Source of the DNA: Tubulanus polymorphus
Taxonomy: Eukaryota > Nemertea > Palaeonemertea > Tubulaniformes > Tubulanidae
Assembly: GCF_964204645.1 (NCBI RefSeq)
Contig: NC_134026.1
Span: 4,278,001-4,342,000, forward strand
Reading direction: 5' to 3'
Length of the DNA stretch: 64,000 bases
The number at the start of each line of letters is the position of its first letter. Within the stretch, counting starts at the first letter, position 1. The notes below the pieces were generated by a model that worked only from the letters and a program-made list of their open reading frames with translations, did not search any database and was not told the DNA's origin. Both the position numbers and the translations under genes were made by a program. Below are positions 46,341 to 58,581 of this stretch, in pieces.

Positions 46341-49300
46341 ATGAAGTCACAAATTCTGTTCAAATATGCTGTTCGTTGGTACACAGTGGCTTTCATAATC
46401 ACAATAGCGAGTAAGTAAGCACCGCCGAAAGTGTATTTTTTCCCATACATGATGTAGATGTTGATTTTGTTTCTAAGTACTGATATGTAAGATGAAATTG
46501 GCAGATCTCAGACATTCACATATCCAATCGCTGACGTTTTTTTAGTACTACGTATTTTGAAAAAAACCGTGTTTTGCATTTTTGTTTTGCAAACTAAATA
46601 AACTGAACATTTCTGTAATATTCGAGTCTTAAACCATTAAACCCTTTCATTCCCGATGATATACGTACTTCATGAAAAAAAGTATTCTCCTGAAAACAAC
46701 GAAGTTAAGACCCAATTAAACAGATTTCGCTTTTTTTCTAAAACATTTTCATCGAAACCATCGAACCTAGGCAATGTTGACAACGGTGGGAATGAAGGAA
46801 TGTACAAATCTGTGTACAAAACAACCTAACAAAATTAAAGGCGTCAATCTAAAGCAATATGTCGGTGTATTTACTTTCATTAAGTTCCAAAAGCAGTGCT
46901 CTATAACAAGCAATGCACATGCACCAACTTATAAAGGAATGAGGTGAAGCAGTCATTATGTTTTACATAAACCCGATTCGCACTTGCTGCCTAAACTAGC
47001 GTAACAAGATGTACCTTCCTGTATAGAGTTAAAACGTCCATATAAAGTTCATTTGACGCAGTGAATAATAGAAAAGCTTGCAGGCAGTGAAAAATAGTGC
47101 ATTGGCAAGATTGACAAATAGTTTATATGCCACAGAAAATGTTAATTGTTTTCTAATGTTGTTCACGGAAAACACCCATAATATGATACTACCCCTGGCA
47201 AGCAGCTAGAATATATTTGAGAATTTCCCATTGAAATCTATGATAATACTATTTCAATAAATGTAGTTCATTGGCCAATTCTATCACGAATGATGATGCA
47301 GATGTACGTGGATAAACATACGTTTCACATGATTGATTTTGTGCTCTCGGGGAAGCCGAAATGATCGGTCATTTATTTAAAACAAATCCATTACAGATAG
47401 CTGGAAAATAGTTCTTTGTGTTAACCAACAACGCTGGGGATGAAAGGGTTAGGTCAACATCTCATGTACCCTCGTAACACACGATGCTTCTAAAAAACTG
47501 AAAAAGAGATTTTCGCTAAATTTCGTGTGTTTTTCTCGAAAAAAAAGAAAAATGAAGGTGAAATTAAAATACCAGACAACTGCATAGATTTATCAGTCTC
47601 TTGCGTGTTTACGCTGATCGAACCAATTATACTAACTGGTCATTTTGACGAATGAGCGTGCCTCATCAATTCAAATCTTACCACGCAATTGTTTCATCAC
47701 ATCCACAGAATTTCAGCAAATTGTCATTGTCAAGGTGAATCTAGTCATTTCACCGCGTGGTTTTATACGTCTGCATTCTTGAATCAATCAATCGCTCAAT
47801 ATCAACACGATACTATCAATTTTCAATTGTATATTAACGCCCCTTCGAACAATATTCCGAATTGATCATGATTTTTCGTACTATCATACGATTTTATTTT
47901 CAAATAAGATGATGTTATGAAGCGTGATAGAATATTTGTATATCATAGAAAAGTAAACTCGACTTTTATAGGGTTGTATGCTTACATACGTAATGCAATA
48001 TCTAATTTCCAGTCGCTCGATCGAAAGCTCATACGTATCATCTCGAGTCGGCGTTATACTGTACTGGTCCTCTCATCTCGCCGGACGTTCAAGCGACAAC
48101 GCTTTCGTCCTGTAAACACGGTTGTGATATACGGTCCGAGTGCTTCGGTTTCTCGTGGGACGGCAACGGCATGGGACGAAAGTGTTACATAATGCAAGAG
48201 AGTTGTTCATCCGGGTATTATTACGTCGATGGCTCGTCTCACGAGTATCGAATTCGACGAGGTAAAACTGAAACAATCTTCTAATCACCGAGATGAATAC
48301 TGCATTGAATATCGCGTAAACAGGAATGTTAATATATGAACAACAATCTTTTTAGAAATTGATGGTTACAAATTGCATGAAAACGTTGATTGTCCTTATG
48401 ACTACATCAACACGACCTTAGCTGTAAGCCGGGAACGATGTAAGCTAATGTGTGACACAAATGACGACTGCCGGGCATTTTCCTACGCGATCAATCCTAC
48501 GTTGGCCCCTGATCCAGTTTTCAAGTGCATTTTGAAGGGAAAACCGTGTTCAAATCGCACCTATTCGGCTACAACAGATCTGTACTATGAGAAACTAGGT
48601 TCGTTCTTACTTTCAAATAATATAAACTATAAATTACAATAAACGAGAAAAGATAACTCGCAATGTAACAAATTTCCATTCATATTCGAAAATATTCAAT
48701 TCTTTTTAAATATTGAGAGTACCTTAGATATATATCTCAGATCTTTATTTACAAAGAAATTATAACAAGTTATACAAATTATACAGTGGATGTACATTCA
48801 GAATATGAAATAATAATATCCCAATGAAGCAAATTGCTTGTTACACATGTAGAATGTAATTGAGAGGCTCTCGGGAATACCACAGGTTCAGGTCTTTGAC
48901 TCACAGTATCCTTTCTACGTACACAGAATTACCAGGTAAACTTGATGGTTATGTTCTGAAAGCAGGGATCGCTTGCAAAAATGTTACACCAGCCAGCACA
49001 TCAGTAATTACCCTGGCGAATTGTAAAGACCTCTGCGACAGGGATATAAAGTGCGCTCAGATGTCTTATGCGAGTGATAATGACAAATGCAACATGTACA
49101 GAAACGTATGTATCCTAGTTATCGGTCTGGGAACAACATACAGCTATATCAAGAAAGGTAATATATTGACCCATTATTCATTTAAATTTGCAAAATAATT
49201 CAACATTTTTTGCCATTTTCATTAATGTCTTTGTAATTCTAATTATCAAATTCCCTTCTATTAAGCAATGCCCGGCTATATCGTGCACGAATCGTCGAAT

Positions 49301-52300
49301 TGCCATCAGGCACCGGGGCAGACGTTTACGAATTTGAATTTGAACTCGTGTCGTGATGCGTGCGACCGCCAATCGGATTGCATCACGTTCGTTTACGACG
49401 TCGCAAACTTCACGTGTAGACTTCAAAATAAAACATGCATCGATGCAAAATCAGCAGCAAAATACGACCTTTCATATAGCAAACTGCGTAGGTTTATCGA
49501 AGACATGATATGAAACATGTTTCCACCATGTGTGCTTTCTTACCATCTGAGATGCCCTAAAATAAAGGCTTCTGTGTTGTACTATTATTTCGCATGTATA
49601 TATTTCTACTGCAGATCTACCTGGTTATATAATGAAATCGGGTTTGACTTGTCATGGTACGAATTTCACGACATATTCCCGCGCCACGCTGCAGGACTGC
49701 GTGAAACTATGCTCTACCAATACAACATGCCGATCGTTCGTTTACAAGGATAATCTCACGTGCCTCGTACCCACAGAGGCTGCCTGTCCGTACAACGATC
49801 TCAGAGCTAGTGAAAATTCTCATTTCTATATGAAATTTAGTAAATATGTTCTTCAACCGACATTTATTTGAAAAGAATTGCTGATAGCGTTTATTGTGTA
49901 CATAGTTGAAGTTTAAGTTGTAATTGTCAACATTTTCTTCTGATTTTGAATTGAACTCATTCTAGAATTCAAGAGTTATTACGCATACGAAAGAAAATCC
50001 TGTCAGAACAGCGACAAGCGGTTGAAACGTGCCTCAAACCTGACAATATTCGAATGCAAAACCTCGTGCGAAGAAAGTCACCAGTGTCTGAGTTTCAATT
50101 TCTATGAAAATTTCACTTGTTCACTGTTGACCGGATGCAATACGAGTGACCTGCGAGTGACCGGTGTTGATGGTATACCACCATCTCACCATTTCGAGAA
50201 GATTGGTAAGATACTATTTCTTTCGACATATGGCCACAGGGGTCTTAGTTGAAGCTCGGGGGGGGGGGGGGTAATAAGTAGCTTAGATCCTCCAATATTC
50301 TGGCAACTATATGAATAAACAGCTGGAATATTTGAGGATAAGCTACTATCTACTCCAGGCTTCAACAACGAGCCCCTGTGCACAAGGTGATAACCTGTAA
50401 CCAAAGATATTCCTAATTTCGCTATTTCAAAAGCAGTACACACATGATGATTAGCACATTCTCGTTGATATCTTGATACGTGCGTCACAAATAGGATATA
50501 AACCGATCTATCTTCGTTTAAGCTGTTAGCATTTATTATGATTACGTTTTGATTTGAGATACTTTGTCTCTATGCTACGATTTGAAGAATAATTTCATTT
50601 TTATGTCGTTTGCATTTCATCTACGTTTTCGAACCCTTTTGAAAGTTGACGTGTTGATTAATAAGTGATGTACATACCACTTAATGGCCGAAAGCTTTCA
50701 AGCCATGTCAATGATATTTGACTTCTAATGGCACGAATGTTGAATCGATGAGATATGATGGATTAAATGAGATTCGCTCCGCTGCACCACCACGAAATTC
50801 CTTCATTAATATGTAATAATTTGTCTAGCTTACGTTAGGTGATTCATTATCCAAAAAGCTCCTTCTTCAACATGAAGTGAAACCTGTTCATTTTGATAAC
50901 GCCATATTAAAACCATTCATTGAGTAATCATAGACTGCTGCATATAGAAAATTTTAATTCCATCGTTGATTTATTTCTTAGCTATAGCTGGCTATTTCTT
51001 GAAAGAAAGAGCGTATTGTCAGTCGACTTCGATACCGACGCAGAAATCGTTGTACGATTGTCAGCGTGAATGCGGTTTGAGGGAAAGCAACTGCTTGTAT
51101 TTTCTTTTCGACGGCGGAAATGGGTCTTGTTTGACGGGAAGCGAGTTTGACAGTCCATGTCACGGCGATCCATCCGATATCTGGAATTTTTACATCAAAA
51201 AAGGTATTACCAGTTTAGAACACTGTGAAATGAATGTTTAATCTGGATCCAGTTCCACGGTTCTGAGTTAGAGTTAAAATTAGTTCAATTTCAATGACTT
51301 AATTCTTAGTCAAATCTGAACTCACAACTGTGGAAATGGGTCCTGGTGTTCAGATCACTAATCAATGCACAACGAATAGTCGAATTTCCCTTATTAATGT
51401 ATACAATGTGTAAAATCGCTGTTACAACCTATGTATTGTCCGTGCACAAATCTTTCAGAGATCGCTGGATACTTCATCAAACAGTCAACCATTTGCACCG
51501 GTATGCATTTCAAGAAAGAGCCAGTAACGCCTTCAGAATGCAGGGAAGAATGCGACGCGAAGGCCTCGTGCCCGGGTTTCACATTCACTAGTGGATTTAG
51601 CTGCATGATAAACACCGAAAGCTGCGTGTCAATGTATTCGAACACGACGAGCGATTTTTACATGAAATTAGGTAAAGACGTCCGGAATAAAAAAGGTCGT
51701 TTTCATCGAGCTTCTTTTGAAAATAGCTGCCCTTTTTGCTCGACGATTTACCTGGGACATTAAATTTCGAAGTAAAACCAATGTCCCGAGTAAAAGTAAT
51801 GTCCCAAGTAAATCGCAATGCGATGTCGAATCGGAAATGAATGAAAAAGCACTTATAGATATGCTAAAAATTAACTGATGCAATTTTTTCAGACGTAGAA
51901 AACTATTACGTTATACCGAATCGAAAATGTATGGATAAAGGCGAGAATACGACGACCGCGTCGGGTTCATTGCAGCATTGTAGCACGGTGTTGTGCGATA
52001 AGAACTGTAAGATGTTCACCTACGACGCCGACAACGCGACATGCACCTACGGCGAAAGAAAACGCTGCGTTAACTACGACCAGTTCGTTCTGTCCCCGGG
52101 ACATTTTCATTACGAAAAATTAAGTAAGGACAATCGTCGGTGAAATAGTAATGTCCGTGTTGTGGCGATAGAGAATCCCAGTTGAGTCTGCACGCAGCAA
52201 CTATAGAAACCCCTTATCGCTTCCGTAGAAATGATACGGAATCAATATCTTAAACAAAAAAACATTCGCATCTACTGATGATAGTATTGCTTATCGTTAT

Positions 52301-52644
52301 TGTACGGTCATCATTACTATTTGAAATAACCCCAGAATAATTCTAAGAGATGAATTTGGACAGTTTGAATACGAGTCAGTGTCGATTTACTGCAAATATT
52401 TCGTTTCCTTCCAGAAATGAGCAAATACAATGATGGCCAGTTGATAGCAGCGACTTGCTCGGGTAAAACAGTATCCTCCGTAAGCCCGGTGACATTGCGA
52501 GACTGTTCTCTAACATGTGATAGTACCGCTGGTTGTAACGTATTTACATTCACCCGTGATACATTGAACTGCAGTTTTCTAGAAACATGTCAGCAATCTG
52601 ATGACGCGACGAATACGTACTTATACATACGAAGTAAGCTTTAA
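46341..52644 (+). CDS. Secreted protein with ten tandem PAN/apple-like domains
   Basis: Exon 1 (46341-46410) encodes a signal peptide and ends in phase 1. Ten exons follow, each one domain: 48013-48261, 48356-48598, 48927-49157, 49266-49487, 49615-49839, 49966-50205, 50982-51203, 51459-51671, 51893-52123, 52415-52644. The model totals 791 residues. Each domain is 71-83 residues, starts near a GY motif, ends near FYxKLG, and has six cysteines in the order C, C-x3-C-x5-C, C, C (domain 9 has C-x4-C). Examples are RCKLMCDTNDDC, SCRDACDRQSDC and DCQRECGLRESNC. This is the PAN/apple fold, used for carbohydrate or protein binding outside the cell. Internal exons are all phase 1-1, so any can be skipped. 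The last exon reaches TAA at 52642; a GTAAGC inside it could splice on, but I see no further PAN exon. No membrane helix was found. Specific ligand unknown. Confidence 0.85.
46637..47452. mobile_element. Longer TTAA-type non-autonomous element (piggyBac-like ends)
   Basis: About 815 bp in intron 1 of the PAN gene. The left end is TTAA-ACCCTTTCATTCCC, and the right end is GGGGATGAAAGGG-TTAG (a mutated TTAA). The ends resemble those of the shorter MITEs at 18143 and 34028, but the interior is different and non-coding. Confidence 0.6.
50235..50380. mobile_element. Foldback MITE with CACAGGGG ends and a G14 run, copy 2
   Basis: About 146 bp in the PAN-gene intron after exon 50205. Ends are CACAGGGGTC and GAGCCCCTGTG. 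The arms share TTGAAGC, AGTAGCTTA and CCAATATTC-type inverted words. A homopolymer of 14 G (about 50258-50271) interrupts the left arm. It is related to 36947-37115 by its ends. Confidence 0.65.
51247..51335. repeat. Short diverged foldback element of the GGGCCAGTT type
   Basis: It lies in a PAN-gene intron. The left end is GGATCCAGTTCCACGG and the right end CAACTGTGGAAATGGGTCC, with AGTTAGAG/CTTAGTC words between. It is probably an old member of the widespread family. Confidence 0.4.
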
Positions 52645-54745
52645 CTTTTTTCTGAATATGAGCCAGTCGCCAAGTGGTCGCCCTCGACGTGCAGCTAATA
52701 GTCCAATTTCTCAACGAAAACACTTTAAATTGTTCGAATACTTTGATTAACTGTATATTAAGTATGCATATTTAGTAAATTGCAAATTAAGTGGATGTTT
52801 CTAAACGTTATCGGCGATGCTGTTATGGTAAGTAGGCGTAAGTATGATTCATTTTTAAACGTCGAATAAAAGTAGCAATATATGTGTACCGTATGTGCGC
52901 GTTAACAATATCGAACAACGAAATACAGTGTTGTTGCAAGATATTTCGAACGAATCCGGGCCGATATCGAATCAATATCATCGATGAGATATTATTCAAA
53001 TGTATTTACCAATATTGAAACACATTCATATCTTTACGATAAATACCGGTACACATTTTTACAATGATACAAACACAATATGTAACATAGCACATTACAT
53101 CATCGACAGTTTAAAGACCACAGTTCGGGACGCAATTGAAACTATTGTCAAACGCAATTAGCCGCGTAATTAGAAACCGTATGGGACACTAATTAGTCCA
53201 ACAATGTGTAAACAATTACAAATCATATGTAATTAACATCAGAGAATGCAGCAACGTGCCCAAGTACACACATGACTAGCCTTATTGGTCTAAAATTGTT
53301 AGTGATTGTTCGGGAAATGATGACAAGATAACAGGAGATAATATTTTGTATGCGGGATAATTGAGTATGATTAATGAGGTCAGATCTTTTATTGGCCGGC
53401 TAATTTGGTACTTTGCGTTCATTAAGCTTTTCATACCATTTTCAGGAAATCGCAGTGCTGATTTTAGCACGCTTAAATCATTATTCGGTTTTTCGTCCAA
53501 TTCCTTGCCCCGACCTCAAAAATTAAGATTCGTGGCCCCGGTTCATAAAATGGCTATCCATTTGAAGGGTAAGATAATTCTTCTCCGTTCCATTCCAAAT
53601 GCATCCAAACATTAATCAAATAACCCTATTAAGATTGGTCTGTGTTGAAATACACTTCAATAGCGAGTTCTTGCAATTTGACGAGTACTGTGCACTGTGT
53701 ATAAAACATCACATGCACCGAAAAGATACCCAGCGACAAAACACTTCAAACACGAATTTCATAATGGATATTCATTCTCTGATCTTGGTTTATTGCCAAT
53801 AACGACATATTCTATTTCAGTTTTATTCCCTCGCCTCCATAAATCGAGCATCACTGGACAAATCACGCGCATATTCGAAGTGACGTTTAATCGCTTTAAC
53901 GGTATCTATTTCAGAATTGACCGCGAACTTGAACCTTTCACGTTACCCTGGCGACTTTAATAGTCGTACACGAGATAATTTATGTTCAGTTTAATTACTT
54001 CAGTGAGAATTACCGCCTCTATGTTGTTGTTTATTGTCTATACGCCAGCAGTCGGCTGGTCGCGCTGGCCGTGTCGCCATCGGCGAAGTGAGGCGCATTT
54101 TTACATTCTGCAGCACAATACACGACCCGCATGAAACGACCTAAGCTGATGTATATGATGATCCCACGAAGAATGAACGAGCCTCGAATGAGACAATTCG
54201 CATTTATTATCTCCCCATTGAAAAAAAAATCCAATGACAGAAATGATGTGCGCTATTATTTGATAAAAGATTACTTGCGCTCGTTATGTGTAATTATTTG
54301 GAATTACATATTTATCATCTCAAGCCCTAATAACCGGTTACAAATGAGATTAATTCTATGCATCTTTGTTACAGTAGATTACGTTAAGGCTTTCTGATTT
54401 GTTCTAATAATTTACGTGAAAAAAAATTTGTTAAATTATCACCGATTCGACAAACTAAGCCCGGAAAAACTCTCTTTTTCGAAGGGATTTGCTGATGTTG
54501 TCGTGATGTTAAATTTAGTACCAATATTCGGGAACGCCGTGCAGAAATCATTTTAAAACGTAACGGTTACTTCCCATTAATATAGAGAGAATCCAACAAT
54601 AATAGTTTTATCGTGGAATTCTCTATATATTATCGTCATAACACGGATATAGTGTTTCATCAATCGTGGTTATACTTCCCATCGCTAGTGACATAAACGA
54701 ACGAACTGTCCGCTCATTTCTACTGATTTTCTAATTCAATCTATA

Positions 54746-54968
54746 AGGCTAAAAAAAAATTGATACCTTGTTTCTCCGCTCTGCTGAGCTTAAATGTTGA
54801 CCCGGCCGGCCGCCTATCTACCCTATACATTACTTTTTTTGAAATCGTGATCAATTTAACCATAACAGACCCGGCCGCTATAGAAATGAACTGTTAATAA
54901 ATTTTATCATATTTTACAAAAATGACCCGGCTGCTGCGGAGAAACAAGGTATCATTTTTGTTTAGCCT
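54746..54968. mobile_element. MITE with AGGCTAAA...GATACCTTGTTTCTCCGC ends, copy 2
   Basis: 223 bp, a near-identical inverted copy of 40627-40848, including the three GACCCGGCC motifs. High similarity between the two copies indicates recent movement. Confidence 0.85.
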
Positions 54969-55891
54969 AAAACCAATCGTTTTACCTCGGTTTATCTATT
55001 TTACCTCGGTCATCATAATTCACCAGACTCATACTTGGATGTAACGTATATACGTGTTACTACGGGTATTAATTTAATTTACTTCAACAAAAGAATTACG
55101 AATCAACCGGTGTTACGGGGAGAGACAATCATTGACGAGCCAATTTAGTGCACATGCATCGCTGTGCCTTGTTTGCGGTATATTCCCGCATCTGCTAACC
55201 ATCGTCACGTTTGCCCAACTGCTCGCCTATTCATTGTGTCGAACCCGTTTCATCGTTTGATTCGAGCACGCGCCCATAGAAAACTCGATCTCTCGATTGA
55301 CCCGGTATCTGATGAGCATGACTGTCATTTACTTCCATAACTATACTGCCAATTAATTCAATTAATCCTATTCATTTGGTGCCAGGGCGGCAATTATAGT
55401 CTTTTAGATAAGTATTTGCATAAATGGTGTGATCTTCAGTGATCGTCCCGAACGTCAGTGCAAATTTCGGGCCACGTTTTTCAATTGGAATCACGATTCA
55501 GACGACGACAGACGTGTTTTCACTGCTTATAGCAAAATAATCCTGACACCGATTTGGACATTAACATTTTCATCGGTAAGTATTTCACTTTTAGTAGCTT
55601 TAACTGTCACTGAACTAAATACATATATATGCCGAGAAAGTAGAGATATTTTTGATATTACAATGTAGAAAACTTTTTTCTTCATTTTCTATCTATAAAT
55701 CGGTGACTTTGTTTGTTCGTTTTATACAAACGAGAACAAAATAATGAATTTCAATAGAAATTAGTTGTTACGGAAATTATTTCAAAGTATTTCAAGATTT
55801 CATATTTTCCTGGTCCTATAGTTGATGAGTGGAGTAATGAAATTTTAAATTATTTCAAAATAAATCATATGTATATATATATATATATATA

Positions 55892-56018
55892 CAATATCCA
55901 AAATAGTATCCAAAAACAAACCGAACAGGGGGTTTTCAAATGGAGTTCGTTTCAAAACAGATAAGATATACCGTCCTCTGTTTTCTTCGGTATTAATTTG
56001 TTATTCTAGAAACACAAT

Positions 56019-56088
<70 letters not shown>

Positions 56089-56215
56089 ATTGTGTTTCTA
56101 GAATAACAAATTAATACCGAAGAAAACAGAGGACGGTATATCTTATCTGTTTTGAAACGAACTCCATTTGAAAACCCCCTGTTCGGTTTGTTTTTGGATA
56201 CTATTTTGGATATTG
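55892..56215. repeat. Perfect 131-bp inverted repeat around a (TA)n centre
   Basis: The left arm 55892-56022 and right arm 56085-56215 are exact reverse complements as far as I can read. They are separated only by 62 bases of alternating TA. A second short TA tract borders the left arm. No reading frame is present. Confidence 0.9.
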
Positions 56216-56787
56216 GCTATTTCAACTAAGGGCAAAGTCTCTGTTTTTCATCAGGGTTACAAAAATCTAGTTTATAAGGTTAGCAGTTCAGCCAGAATAT
56301 AATGACGCAGACAGGGAAAACTGACAAAACACTCTTTGCGTCATCGCGTCAAAAATACACGCGAACAAGGATGGACGAAAGGAAACAACACATCAGGAAA
56401 ACCCTGTCGATTTTCCATGATTATGTGGTGGTTCAAAATTGAAATGAAATTGCACCAATTTCTATAAAAAGAAACAGTCGACAACCATCATCATTATACA
56501 TTTTTTCGATTCTATTCATACTAATTTTCCAACAAAACTATCTCTGCGAATTAATTGGCTGAAATATTATAATTGCCCATATCTGAAAACAGATTAGATA
56601 CACAGTTAGATCAATTGAGTCTAATTTCAAACACGAATTGTTTAATTCCTAATAATCATCACGTCATTCTACAGTGGCGCATAATTATAATCATTTTTCA
56701 ACTGTTAGACGTAACGAAGTAATTTACAGGGACTCGTTATATGGAATTCAGTTTTTCAACGTTTCTTATTTACTTATTTGTAGAAAG

Positions 56788-58581
56788 ATGTTCGGTAAGG
56801 ATAACGATGTGTCGCGATGCGCTTCGCACAGCATTGAAGGTATTCTCGGACGTAGACCATCCTTCGGTCACGAACAAGAGGGCAATAGCAGAAATGGTAA
56901 ATATAATTGCATTGGAATCATTAAAATCTCTTATGTGTAATTTTACGATTTATTTACGAGTCATTCGTGAAATCAACTAATGCTTTTTGATTTCATTTGG
57001 ATTAATTACATCATAACGACCCCTGTCAATGGCTTTAGAGCCTCGGGGTCCATTTCATAGATCGAATTTAATTTCATTAATCATGATATCACAATATTGA
57101 TGGAACTTCAAAGAAATGTTAAGTCGGTCCGTCAAACGGCCCTCAGGCCGGGTAGGTTATTAGGATCAAATCTAAATTTCACGCATGCCTGGAAAATCTA
57201 AACCTGCCCATGTGCTGCATTAAAACCTTTTGTGTTTACTGTGTATGAAGAATATCTATAATCTTTATCTACATCATCACATTCATTGAAATAAATCAAA
57301 TTGCGTGTGAAATTGAAAATAGAAGCAAGGGTTGCTTGCGGCAACATGTTTCGCATCCTCGGTGCTTGTTGTAACCTATGCTCGACCCGTGTAAACGCGT
57401 GGACGAAATTCTGTTGATGTTCATATGTATATAATTTGTTTAGATTATCATCATTCACTTCCACATTCGGAAAAACCTCGCGATCGACTTTCCTCGTCAC
57501 CCGATCCACCTAAGAAGAAAAAGACAAGGTACAGGTACGAATTTTAGATCTTTTTCGTTGTTCAACATTCGTTCCTACGAACGTTTGTTCGCCGAACAAC
57601 CTGGAAATCATTTTGGACCCGTCCGCGTAGATTAATGTCTATACGATAATCCGAATGCATATTCATTTTTTCTAGAACTACATTTTCGGCCTATCAACTG
57701 GAGGAAATGGAAAAAGCTTTCGAGGCTGCTCCATATCCGGATGTATTCATGCGCGAAGATCTAGCTATGCGAATCAATCTAAGTGAATCCCGCGTACAGG
57801 TATAAAATCGAGTCTTCTTATATCTTCTATTATTTCTAAGTATCCTTCAAGTTTTGCTTGACTTAATTCCTTCACTCTTTACAATTTATTTCATCCGTGT
57901 AAACGAGATCGTTTTTGATTTATTTCCAGGTATGGTTTCAAAATCGTCGTGCGAAATGGCGCAAACAGGCGCCGAAAAAGACGCCGTCGTATTCACCAGG
58001 TATTTACATATAGAAACGACTGTAAAACAACATACTGTCACTTCCATAAAAACTGTACAAGAACGGAAAGAGCCATTGGCATTAAATAAATGTTTATCCT
58101 TAACAATAGTTGACTCTCTATTTACTATTACCCAACAGGTTCATCGGCATACGGCTATGGCTCTAGTGGATCAGCTGGGATCTACGGGAATTCGTTACCA
58201 TCGTTAGGTTGTACTAACGTTATGGAACGCTGCTACGGTTTTCTACCACCGACTTACACAGACCCGCACGTTGCTGCTGGTCTGGCATCCAGATTGCAGT
58301 ACCACATGCCCTCCTTGGCATTGTCAGGATATCCGTTGTCGGCGGCGCCGTACTCAGCCTCACCCACGTTACCGACCACACTTCCGGCTATATCGCTACC
58401 GGCAGCCACGACTTTACCGAACATTTCAGGTCTGCGCTCGGCTCACGCGCACACGAGTCTACCGTCGTCCGTCTCCGAATCGTCGATGAATCCTTCTACG
58501 ACTCATCCTTCGTCTAAACAGCTACCGAATCTGACCGTCGACGCTCTTTGTTTGAAAAAAGAGGAATCACATTTTTCGTGA
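56788..58581 (+). CDS. Paired-like (Q50) homeobox transcription factor with octapeptide and OAR-like tail
   Basis: Five exons, 56788-56896, 57444-57534, 57676-57799, 57930-57999 and 58139-58581, give 278 residues. An eh1/octapeptide-type repressor motif HSIEGILG is at about residues 19-26. The homeodomain spans about 63-122: [40 protein letters not shown], then [17 protein letters not shown], with Gln at position 50 (Q112). The intron between homeodomain residues 46 and 47 (RVQ/VWF) is the one typical of the PRD class. The C-terminus [16 protein letters not shown] resembles a decayed OAR motif. After the homeodomain come Gly/Ser/Tyr- and Pro/Ala/Thr-rich stretches. The combination places it among PRD-like genes near the Arx/Rax/Drgx/Uncx set, but I cannot assign the subfamily. 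The start is the first ATG after a TTGTAG acceptor, so a 5' non-coding exon, or more N-terminal coding sequence, is likely. Poly(A) signal near 58819. Confidence 0.9.

Larger units (their letters stand above)
52645..56787. other. Intergenic region between the PAN gene and the homeobox gene
   Basis: 4.1 kb without a recognised gene. It contains the MITE at 54746-54968 and the perfect inverted repeat at 55892-56215. Short frames (53361-53615, 53697-53960, 55429-55668) have no recognisable content. Upstream exons or enhancers of the homeobox gene may lie here. Confidence 0.5.
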
